Part shown: in pieces, positions 6,616 through 12,885 of the stretch
How positions within the stretch are numbered: position 1 is the first letter of the stretch
Layout of the letters: each line of letters starts with the position of its first letter
Source of the DNA: Christensenella sp. UBA3944
GTDB taxonomy: Bacteria > Bacillota > Clostridia > Christensenellales > DTU072
Length of the DNA stretch: 14,831 nt
Reading direction: 5' to 3'
NCBI GenBank assembly: GCA_002385605.1
Contig: DGDU01000054.1
Span: 1-14,831, forward strand
Made by a program: the position numbers and the translations under genes
Notes under the pieces: model-generated
Told to the model about the DNA's origin: nothing
The model's database searches: none
Seen by the model: the letters and a program-made list of their open reading frames with translations, nothing else

Positions 6616-7900
6616 TTGCGTCTACCCCCTTTACTTTAAGGCCATAGAACATATCGCTTGTGTCGTTGAAGGAAAGCGAGATTTTGATTAACAGTCTTGT
6701 TACCACAAGGGCGCAGAACATCGAAACGATAATACCGATAAACAGCGTTATGGCGAAGCTCTGGATTGCCGTCGATCCGAATATAAGCATAACGATGGCG
6801 CCGAGGATTGTAGTAACATTGCCGTCTATAATTGCCGTAAGCGATTTCTTGAAGCCCGTAACTACCGAAGAAGCGATGGCTTTGTTATTGCGCCTTTCGT
6901 GCTTAATACGCTCGAAGATAATTACATTTGCGTCTACCGCCATACCTATGCTGAGGATGACGCCCGCGATGCCGGGGAGTGTGAGCTGTACCCAGGGCAC
7001 AATGGCGAGAAGGTACATAAGTATTACGGTGTAGATCATAAGGGACAAGTCGGCGGCGATACCCAAACCTCTGTAAAGGATAAGGAGGGCGATGAGTATT
7101 ATGCCGAGGCCGAGAGCGCCGGCGAACACACCCATCTTAAGGGCGTTTTGGCCGAGCGTCGGGGAGATGGTAGAAACTTGTTTGGAAGCGAGCAAAACTT
7201 CGAAGGAGCCCGCCTTGAGCTGAACTGCAAGCTGGTTGGCCTGCTCGTAGGTGTAGTTACCGGTGATAATGGCGTTTCCGTCGGTTATCGCGGTGTTTAC
7301 GGTGGGCTCTATTATTAGCTTGTCGTTGATGTAGATGCCTATCTTTTTGCCAACATTGGCGGAGGTAGCGTCGGCAAACGCCTTGGTGCCCGCCGCGTTG
7401 AACTTAAGGCTTACTGCGTAGTAGCCTTCGTAATATATGGCGCTCGCGTCCTCAAGATGGCTTGTGCCTCTTATGACAACCTTGCCGTCCGGGTCCTTGA
7501 ACTCGAGCTTAGCGGGCTCGCCGATGAGGGCAATAAGTTGCTCGGTATCTTCTACCGCCGGTATCTCGACGCGAATGCTCTTGTCGCCCTGTTTTGTTAC
7601 GCTGGCTTCGGTGTAGCCTTTAGAGAACAGCAGGTTCTGAAGGTTCGCCATTGTGCCTTCTATGGCGCGGTCGGCGTCTTCCTTCTTGTCGAACTGGGAG
7701 GTATCGGCTTCGTAAATGGCGTACATGCCGCCCTCGAGGTCGAGGCCAAGCTTGATGCCCTTTGAAATCCAGTAGAAGTCGTAGTTGCTGTTGCCTATGC
7801 GAAACGAATCTTCACCGTTAAGCGGGAAGATGAACAGGGCTCCGGTTATAGTAATTAGAAGTAAAATTACTAAAATGACTATGGCTTTTGTTTGGCTCAC
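6605..7900 (-). CDS. secD: Protein translocase subunit SecD
   Basis: This is the SecD partner of SecF in the Sec translocon accessory complex. It has 431 residues, the compact form seen in Clostridia rather than the 615-residue E. coli protein. Membrane helix 1 is at about 6-26, the hallmark LGLDLEGG at 51-58, and an extracytoplasmic P1 region follows to about 240. A C-terminal helix block contains GMAVDANVIIFERIKHE, the RND-family motif whose Asp helps proton transfer. The start codon is GTG at 7900, chosen because GGAGG lies 8 nt upstream and the helix begins right after. A separate near-consensus promoter sits about 30 bp upstream, so secDF can be transcribed apart from scfA-scfB. Confidence 0.97.
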   Translation of the reverse strand: MSQTKAIVILVILLLITITGALFIFPLNGEDSFRIGNSNYDFYWISKGIKLGLDLEGGMYAIYEADTSQFDKKEDADRAIEGTMANLQNLLFSKGYTEASVTKQGDKSIRVEIPAVEDTEQLIALIGEPAKLEFKDPDGKVVIRGTSHLEDASAIYYEGYYAVSLKFNAAGTKAFADATSANVGKKIGIYINDKLIIEPTVNTAITDGNAIITGNYTYEQANQLAVQLKAGSFEVLLASKQVSTISPTLGQNALKMGVFAGALGLGIILIALLILYRGLGIAADLSLMIYTVILMYLLAIVPWVQLTLPGIAGVILSIGMAVDANVIIFERIKHERRNNKAIASSVVTGFKKSLTAIIDGNVTTILGAIVMLIFGSTAIQSFAITLFIGIIVSMFCALVVTRLLIKISLSFNDTSDMFYGLKVKGVDANEA

Positions 7901-7923
7901 CAGAGTGCCTCCAATGGATTAGT

Positions 7924-7940
7924 CCTATAAATTATATAGG
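7924..7940. repeat. Short inverted repeat over the secD -10 element
   Basis: CCTATA and TATAGG flank a 5-bp AATTA centre, giving a 17-bp imperfect palindrome that covers the -10 hexamer (7931-7936) and the predicted start of the secD transcript. The position would suit a repressor operator, but a symmetric AT-rich -10 region can also arise by chance. Confidence 0.4.
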
Positions 7941-7959
7941 TTTTATAATATATAGTCAA
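7931..7959 (-). promoter_or_regulatory. Promoter of secD-secF
   Basis: On the minus strand, TTGACT (7959-7954) lies exactly 17 bp before a perfect -10 TATAAT (7936-7931). The predicted start is near 7924, leaving a leader of about 24 nt with the GGAGG ribosome site of secD. The match to the sigma-A consensus is 11 of 12 bases. Confidence 0.82.
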
Positions 7960-8046
7960 TAATCTGATTACTAATTTTTTATCGAAATTTGCCTCAGCGC
8001 GTATAAATATTACCTTTGATAAAGCAAAACATACGCCCGCTCGAGA

Positions 8047-9417
8047 TTACTGGGGCCGCGCTTCGTTAAGGGCTTCGATATAGGCTATTGCAAGGCTTAG
8101 CTCCAGCCTCTTTTTGAGAAGTTCGCACCCTATCTTATATTGCCCGTCCAGCCTGCCGCTGAAGTTTTTGGCGTTCGCCGCGCACCCGCCGCCGCAGTAG
8201 TATTTGGCGGGGCAGTCGGAGCAGTATTCTTTACCCAATACCGAAATGGACGCGAAGCGCTCTCTTACCTCGGGATTAATTATACCCTCTTTTACATTTC
8301 CTATATAGTAATCCTTTTCGCCAACAAACTGATGGCAGGGATATAGGTCGCCAGTTGGGCTTACCGCCATGTATTCGGTGCCCGCGCCGCAGCCCGTAAG
8401 CCTCTTGTTTACGCAGGGGCCGTGCTCGAGGTCTATCATAAAATGGAAAAAGTTGAACCATTTGTCTGTCTTGCGGCGGTCGATATAGCCCTCGGCGAGG
8501 CGCTCGTATTCTTTCTTTATTTCCTCTACCTGTTCTTCCCTTATGGCCAGGGGGTGGCTGTCGGGAAGCACAACGGGCTCGATGGAAATCTGGTCGAATC
8601 CGAGGTCGTTAAGCGCGAAGATGTCGTCGGCGAAATCGAGATTTGCCGCCGTAAAGGTGCCCCGCACATAATAGCGCTTGCCGCCGCGTATTTTTCTGAA
8701 ATCGACGGCGTTTTTGACAATTATGTCGTAGATGTCCTTATCGTTTTTGGCGTGGCGCACGGCGTTGTGGGTAGCCTTCCTGCCGTCTAAGCTAAGCACG
8801 ACATTCTCCATGTTCTCGTTGAGATACACGGCGGCTTCCTTATTGAGGGCAAGGCAGTTTGTGGTAAGGGTGAAGGTTATGTTTTTGCCTTCCTCCTCCC
8901 CTCTTATTTTGGCGTATTCGACAATTTCTTTAACCGTGTCGAGATTGAGAAGAGGCTCGCCTCCGAAAAAGTCGGCTTCAAGATTTCTCCTTCCCCCGCT
9001 GTTTTTAATGAGGAAATCTATCGCCTGCTTGCCCACCTCGGCGGACATATACTCCGTTTGGGTGTGGTAAGTGCCGCCTCCCGCGAAGCAGTAGTCGCAC
9101 CGCATATTGCAGTCGTGGCAGATGTGAAGGCAAAGCGCCTTTACAAGCGAGGCGTTTTTCCTGAATTCCCCTTTCGGTTTGGGGGCATCAAGCGAGCCTT
9201 CGGCTATCAGGGCGTCGAGTTCTGCGTCGATATCGGCAAGCTCCTTAGGGCCTATCGCGGCGAGATCCTCTTTTTCGGGGCCGCTTAGTTCAAGCCCGAA
9301 GCAGTTTTTGGCACGCAAAAAAGCGGCATAGTCCACATTGTGCAGACTACCGCTTTCGATATCCCACAAAAAATAAAAGGGCGTGCCCTTGTATTTATAG
9401 CTGAATGTATGTATCAC
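8047..9417 (-). CDS. scfB: SCIFF peptide maturase, radical SAM/SPASM thioether-forming enzyme
   Basis: ScfB installs thioether crosslinks between Cys and other residues of the SCIFF precursor. It has 456 residues. The N-terminal about 90 residues are an expected peptide-recognition region. The radical SAM core carries the SAM-cluster motif CxxxCxxC as CNMRCDYC (C103, C107, C110) and GGEP at 152-155. The C-terminal SPASM region has cysteines at 335, 343, 361, 399, 402, 408, 412 and 431, enough for two auxiliary iron-sulfur clusters. The start is GTG at 9417: an in-frame stop lies directly before it and family members begin MIH. It begins 9 nt after the scfA stop, in the same frame but behind two TAA stops, and without a visible Shine-Dalgarno, which suggests coupling to scfA translation. 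secD follows after 146 bp and has its own promoter. Confidence 0.96.
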   Translation of the reverse strand: MIHTFSYKYKGTPFYFLWDIESGSLHNVDYAAFLRAKNCFGLELSGPEKEDLAAIGPKELADIDAELDALIAEGSLDAPKPKGEFRKNASLVKALCLHICHDCNMRCDYCFAGGGTYHTQTEYMSAEVGKQAIDFLIKNSGGRRNLEADFFGGEPLLNLDTVKEIVEYAKIRGEEEGKNITFTLTTNCLALNKEAAVYLNENMENVVLSLDGRKATHNAVRHAKNDKDIYDIIVKNAVDFRKIRGGKRYYVRGTFTAANLDFADDIFALNDLGFDQISIEPVVLPDSHPLAIREEQVEEIKKEYERLAEGYIDRRKTDKWFNFFHFMIDLEHGPCVNKRLTGCGAGTEYMAVSPTGDLYPCHQFVGEKDYYIGNVKEGIINPEVRERFASISVLGKEYCSDCPAKYYCGGGCAANAKNFSGRLDGQYKIGCELLKKRLELSLAIAYIEALNEARPQ

Positions 9418-9426
9418 TTAGAAGGC

Positions 9427-9600
9427 TTACTTTTGGTCTTTAACTTTAATATTAATTCTTTCGTCTTTGTTAACGCAGGACTGGTTGCCTACCGTGCAGC
9501 TGGTTTTGCAGGCGGATTGGCAGCTTGCGACGCACTCTCCGCAGCCGGTCTTGTGGTCTTTAACAAGGATCTTTTTTACTACTGTCGCGATATGCCTCAT
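9427..9600 (-). CDS. scfA: Six-cysteine ranthipeptide SCIFF precursor
   Basis: This 57-residue peptide encodes six cysteines at positions 20, 23, 27, 31, 35 and 42 within the family core, including SCQSACKTSCTVGNQSC. The match to SCIFF (six cysteines in forty-five residues), the precursor found almost universally in Clostridia, is strong. Its maturase scfB follows 9 nt later, which confirms the assignment. The ATG at 9600 has a GAGG ribosome site 7-8 nt upstream, and a good promoter ends about 30 bp before it. Residues 1-19 (MRHI... rich in Lys) are the likely leader. Unusually, 15 Lys/Asp-rich residues follow the last cysteine, where the SCIFF peptides I know end within a few residues. The physiological role of mature SCIFF is not established. 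Confidence 0.96.
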   Translation of the reverse strand: MRHIATVVKKILVKDHKTGCGECVASCQSACKTSCTVGNQSCVNKDERINIKVKDQK

Positions 9601-9629
9601 GGTAACCTCACAGATAATTAGTTTTTTTT

Positions 9630-9658
9630 ATTATATATTAATATGAAAATTTTAGCAA
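9630..9658 (-). promoter_or_regulatory. Promoter of scfA-scfB
   Basis: On the minus strand, -35 TTGCTA (9658-9653; 4 of 6 consensus bases) is followed after exactly 17 bp by a perfect -10 TATAAT (9635-9630). The predicted start near 9623 gives a leader of about 23 nt carrying the GAGG ribosome site of scfA. A strong -10 with a weak -35 could leave room for an activator. Confidence 0.75.
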
Positions 9659-9706
9659 GCCTTCTAATGTCCGTACTGACATAATTTTTGCGGGGGGCAA
9701 ATATAG

Positions 9707-9723
9707 TATTAATGATATTAATA
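9707..9723. repeat. 17-bp palindrome upstream of the plus-strand membrane-protein gene
   Basis: TATTAAT and ATTAATA flank a 3-bp GAT, forming a 7-bp inverted repeat that ends one base before the GGAGGT ribosome site of the gene at 9738. It lies in the divergent region between scfA and that gene. Possible roles are an operator, or a weak mRNA hairpin shielding the ribosome site; its AT-only stem makes the latter weak. I could not identify a convincing plus-strand promoter here. Confidence 0.4.
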
Positions 9724-9737
9724 CGGAGGTATCCCCG

Positions 9738-10145
9738 ATGAAAACCAAACCCCTGAAAGCCAAATCGTTATCAATAAACAAGACAACAATTTTCGATATT
9801 ATCAGAGGCACCCTGCTGGCCGCAGTGATTTCTCTGCTAGGCGTACTTATCCTTGCCCTTATATGCAAGCTGACGACGGTGGGCAACGAGGTTATCCTGC
9901 CCATAAACCAGGTACTAAAAATCTTAAGTATTCTCTTAGGCTGCATTTTCGGCATTAAGGAAAAGGTAAAGGGCGCCATAAAAGGCGGGACGATAGGCCT
10001 CTTGTATTCGTTGCTTTCGATATTTATATTCCTTATCCTAAACAAGACGCTGGACGGCTCGAGCATCAACTACATAGACATCGTTTCGGGGCTTGCGGCG
10101 GGCGTGCTCTCGGGCATAATAGCGGTAAACTTCAGAAAGAAATAA
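9738..10145 (+). CDS. TIGR04086-like four-helix membrane protein of unknown function
   Basis: This 135-residue protein has a short basic N-terminus and four hydrophobic segments at about 20-43, 51-73, 79-102 and 112-131. It ends in a basic NFRKK tail, which suggests both ends face the cytoplasm. Size, topology and position between yajC and scfA match the Clostridia membrane family TIGR04086 (related to YrzE), which has no assigned function. I see no catalytic motif. The ATG at 9738 is preceded by GGAGGT with 7 nt spacing. It is the only plus-strand gene in the window, divergent from scfA and convergent with yajC, and it ends about 30 bp before a shared terminator. Its place among Sec accessory genes hints at a membrane-linked role, but this is context only. 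Confidence 0.85.
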   Translation: MKTKPLKAKSLSINKTTIFDIIRGTLLAAVISLLGVLILALICKLTTVGNEVILPINQVLKILSILLGCIFGIKEKVKGAIKGGTIGLLYSLLSIFIFLILNKTLDGSSINYIDIVSGLAAGVLSGIIAVNFRKK

Positions 10146-10173
10146 TATTTTCTATAAAAACCGCTCTTTAAAG

Positions 10174-10203
10174 AAAAAAGAAGCACGATGTGCTTCTTTT
10201 TTT
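10174..10203. terminator. Bidirectional intrinsic terminator between the TIGR04086 gene and yajC
   Basis: AAAAAAGAAGCAC (10174-10186) pairs with GTGCTTCTTTTTT (10190-10202) around a 3-nt GAT loop, giving a 13-bp stem with A-runs and T-runs on both flanks. On the plus strand it ends the membrane-protein transcript; on the minus strand it lies about 34 bp after the yajC stop and ends that transcript. Confidence 0.93.
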
Positions 10204-10236
10204 AGTCATAAATTAGGAAATAGAAACCAAGCTAAA

Positions 10237-10533
10237 TTACAGCTTGCTCCTTACGGCGTTTTTGACTATCGTTACATTTACGGGCGCTTCCTCGGTGCCG
10301 ATATTGATGATATATCTGCCTGCGTCCTCGTTTACTTCGACTATCGTACCGACAAAGCCGCCTATTGTCATTATTTTATCGCCAATAGTAATACTGGACA
10401 TCATTTCCTGCATTTTCTTTTTCTGTTTGCGCTGGGGGATAACGGTCATCACTATCATGAGGACGAAGAACCCGCCCAATATAGCGTACATATACCAGCC
10501 GCTTGCTGCTGTTTGAGCCAAAATGAAACTCAT
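10237..10533 (-). CDS. yajC: Preprotein translocase subunit YajC
   Basis: YajC is a small membrane protein that associates with SecD-SecF in the Sec holotranslocon. The 98-residue protein has one N-terminal helix (about 12-32) followed by the typical PQRKQKKKMQEM basic stretch, then a KOW-like cytoplasmic domain with IGDKIMTIGGFVGTIVEV. Length and motif order are normal. The ATG at 10533 has an AAGGAG ribosome site with good spacing. A 134-bp gap with possible promoter elements separates it from tgt, and a strong terminator follows. Here scfA-scfB and an oppositely oriented gene lie between yajC and its partners secD-secF. Confidence 0.95.
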   Translation of the reverse strand: MSFILAQTAASGWYMYAILGGFFVLMIVMTVIPQRKQKKKMQEMMSSITIGDKIMTIGGFVGTIVEVNEDAGRYIINIGTEEAPVNVTIVKNAVRSKL

Positions 10534-10574
10534 ATTGTTAACTCCTTGTTCTTTATGTTTACTATATTAACATT

Positions 10575-10605
10575 ATTATAACCTGTTTGCAAGCATTCTT
10601 TCCAA
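10575..10605 (-). promoter_or_regulatory. Candidate promoter of yajC
   Basis: On the minus strand a perfect -10 TATAAT (10580-10575) lies about 42 bp upstream of the yajC ATG. The best -35 is TTGGAA (10605-10600) at a long 19-bp spacing. An alternative pair, TTGCAA with TAATAT at 17 bp, overlaps it. No terminator was seen after tgt, so yajC may also be read from upstream. Confidence 0.4.
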
Positions 10606-10667
10606 ATTTTGTAAACAAGGTTATTTTATGCGTTTTTGAAGGTTTAACACAAAGAAATATGCGTGCC

Positions 10668-11789
10668 TTATGCCTGCCCCCTTATTTTAAGCTTGGGTAT
10701 AACCTCGTCGCGGAAGTCAAGAAGCCTGTCCTCTATGATCGCTTGCTTTATCTGTGCGGTCAGGCGGTGCAGGAAGCGTATGTTGTGCATCGAAAGAAGC
10801 CTTGCCCCAAGAATCTCGTCGGCGTTTACAAGGTGCCTTATATACGCGCGGGTGTAATTGCGGCAGGCGTAGCAGTCGCAGCCATCTTCTATGGGGGTAA
10901 AATCCTCTTTGAATGTGGCGTTGCGTATGGTGAGGTCGCCCTCAAAAGTTAAAGCCGTGCCGTTACGAGCTATCCTTGTGGGCAGGACGCAGTCGAACAT
11001 ATCTATGCCGCGAATGACGCCCTCGACTATGCAGTCGGCAGAGCCAACACCCATAAGATAGCGGGGCATATCCTCGGGGTAATACGGGCGGAGGGCATCA
11101 AGCATCTCATACATTTTGTGCTTGGGCTCACCGACAGAAAGCCCGCCGACCGCTATGCCGCAGCGAGCGTAAGGAATCGTCCTTTTGGCGCTTTCTATCC
11201 TTAAATCGGCAAAAATATTGCCTTGTATTATGGGGAAGAGTATCTGGCGCGGCGTTTCCTGCGCCTTTTTGTGGCAGCGGTCCAGCCATGCGAGCGTTCT
11301 TTCCATAGCCTCGCGGCTTTTTTCGTAAGACGCCCCTATCTCGCTGCACCAGTCAAACGCCATCATTATGTCGCTGCCCAAAGCTTGCTGAATCTCGATG
11401 GATTTTTCGGGGGATATGAACTTTTCGCTTCCGTCTATATGGCTGTTGAAGGCAACTCCGTCCTCGGTAATCCTGCGAAGCTTGGCAAGCGAAAAGACCT
11501 GAAAGCCGCCGCTGTCTGTAAGAATGGGCCTGTCCCAGTTCATAAACTTGTGAAGCCCGCCCGCTTTCTTTACGATATCCTCACCGGGGCGCAAAAATAA
11601 ATGATATGTGTTAGACAAAATTATCTGGCTGCCCAGCTCTTTAAGCTCCTCGGGCGAAAGCGCCTTTACCGTGGCGTTTGTGCCCACGGGCATAAAGACA
11701 GGCGTTTCTATAACGCCGTGCGGGGTGGTAAACCGCCCTATCCTCGCCCCCGACTGTTTGCAGACCTTTAGAACCTCATACTTGTACAT
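10668..11789 (-). CDS. tgt: tRNA-guanine transglycosylase (queuine tRNA-ribosyltransferase)
   Basis: Tgt swaps guanine 34 of GUN-anticodon tRNAs (Asp, Asn, His, Tyr) for the queuosine precursor preQ1. The 373-residue length is standard. Key features: TDSGGFQVFSL at 91-101 with the active-site Asp92, VGGLSVGE near 214-221, the DCVLPTR segment with the nucleophile Asp266, and zinc ligands C304, C306, C309 plus H335. All catalytic and zinc residues expected for bacterial Tgt are present. The ATG has an AGAGG ribosome site 5 nt upstream. It follows queA by 64 bp, so the two last queuosine steps are linked. The tRNA-Asp(GTC) in this window is a natural substrate. Confidence 0.97.
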   Translation of the reverse strand: MYKYEVLKVCKQSGARIGRFTTPHGVIETPVFMPVGTNATVKALSPEELKELGSQIILSNTYHLFLRPGEDIVKKAGGLHKFMNWDRPILTDSGGFQVFSLAKLRRITEDGVAFNSHIDGSEKFISPEKSIEIQQALGSDIMMAFDWCSEIGASYEKSREAMERTLAWLDRCHKKAQETPRQILFPIIQGNIFADLRIESAKRTIPYARCGIAVGGLSVGEPKHKMYEMLDALRPYYPEDMPRYLMGVGSADCIVEGVIRGIDMFDCVLPTRIARNGTALTFEGDLTIRNATFKEDFTPIEDGCDCYACRNYTRAYIRHLVNADEILGARLLSMHNIRFLHRLTAQIKQAIIEDRLLDFRDEVIPKLKIRGQA

Positions 11790-11853
11790 CTTAACCTCTT
11801 GCCGCGATTAATTTATTCTATATATTGGATTTTTGCCTTTATTTACGGGATTA

Positions 11854-12885
11854 TCACAGAATGAGCATAGCGTCGCCGAAGCTGAAAAACCTGTATCTTT
11901 CCTCTACCGCCATTCGGTACAAACCCAAAGTTGTTTCCCGCCCCGCGAACGCCGAAACAAGCATAATTAAAGTGCTTTCGGGAAGGTGGAAGTTTGTTAT
12001 AATGCCGTCCACGGCCTTGAACTTATACGGAGGATAAATGAAAATATCCGTTTCGCCGCTTCCCGCTTGTACCACGCCGCCCGGGTCGGTTACGCTCTCG
12101 AGCGTCCTAACCGATGTTGTCCCCACGGCTATCACCCTTCTTCCGTCGCGCTTGGCGGCGTTTATTTTTTCGGCAGCCCCGGGCGAAACGCTGTAATACT
12201 CGCTGTGCATAACATGGTTTGCGATATTCTCCTCTTTGACGGGGCGGAAGGTGCCCAGCCCGACATGAAGGAGTACCTCGACGAACTCCACGCCCTTTTG
12301 CTTTAGCGTTTCTATAAGTTCATTTGTAAAATGAAGCCCGGCTGTGGGTGCCGCCGAAGAGCCTTCGGTTTTGGCGTATACCGTCTGGTAACGCTCCTTA
12401 TCCTCCAGCTTCTCGGTAATATAAGGCGGCAGAGGCACGCTTCCGACACGGGATAAAATGTCCTCGAACACGCCGTTAAAGTTAAACTTAATTACCCTTA
12501 CGCCGTTTTGTCCGATTGACAGAATATCGAAGTTAAGCTCCTCATTTACAACCAAACGGGAGCCTATTTTAGCCTTTTTGGCGGGTTTTAATAAGGTTTC
12601 CCAGGTGTCGTAGCTAAGCCTTTTGAGCAATAACGCCTCGTACTCTCTGCCCTTGTCGTCGAAGGCGGCAAGGCGGGCAGGAATGACCTTTGTGTTGTTA
12701 ACAACAAGCAAATCGCCCTTCTGAAGGATATTAACTATATCCCTGAAAACAAGGTGCCTTACTTCCTTCCCCGCCCTGTTGTAATAGAGCAGGCGGGAAG
12801 AATCCCTCGGTGTTGCGGGGGTTTGGGCGATTAGCTCTTCGGGAAGGTCGTAAAAAAAATCTGATTTTTTAAGGTTGGTTGTCAT
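11854..12885 (-). CDS. queA: S-adenosylmethionine:tRNA ribosyltransferase-isomerase
   Basis: QueA transfers and isomerises the ribosyl part of SAM onto preQ1 in tRNA, forming epoxyqueuosine, the step after Tgt. From the ATG at 12885 the protein has 343 residues, the usual length. Motifs: N-terminal FFYDLPEELIAQTP, the signature AAPTAGLHFT at about 178-187, HVGLGTFRPV at about 207-216, and C-terminal FSFGDAMLI. A TTG one codon earlier (12888) is a possible start, but the ATG is more likely. Both starts lie inside the ruvB end (17-bp overlap), and the ribosome site is weak, so translation is probably coupled to ruvB. Confidence 0.96.
   Translation of the reverse strand: MTTNLKKSDFFYDLPEELIAQTPATPRDSSRLLYYNRAGKEVRHLVFRDIVNILQKGDLLVVNNTKVIPARLAAFDDKGREYEALLLKRLSYDTWETLLKPAKKAKIGSRLVVNEELNFDILSIGQNGVRVIKFNFNGVFEDILSRVGSVPLPPYITEKLEDKERYQTVYAKTEGSSAAPTAGLHFTNELIETLKQKGVEFVEVLLHVGLGTFRPVKEENIANHVMHSEYYSVSPGAAEKINAAKRDGRRVIAVGTTSVRTLESVTDPGGVVQAGSGETDIFIYPPYKFKAVDGIITNFHLPESTLIMLVSAFAGRETTLGLYRMAVEERYRFFSFGDAMLIL

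Larger units (their letters stand above)
9418..9667. repeat. 11-bp perfect inverted repeat flanking scfA
   Basis: TTAGAAGGCTT at 9418-9428 recurs inverted as AAGCCTTCTAA at 9657-9667. One arm spans the scfA stop and scfB gap; the other overlaps the scfA -35 hexamer. The upstream arm is not transcribed from the identified promoter, so RNA pairing between the arms is unlikely. A DNA-binding role or chance are the alternatives. Confidence 0.5.

Noticed and set aside
7999..8036. GCGTAT/ATACGC inverted repeat after scfB as a possible terminator
   Set aside because: Six-base stem with a 26-nt loop and no U-run directly after it; too weak to call. How the scfA-scfB transcript ends is unresolved.
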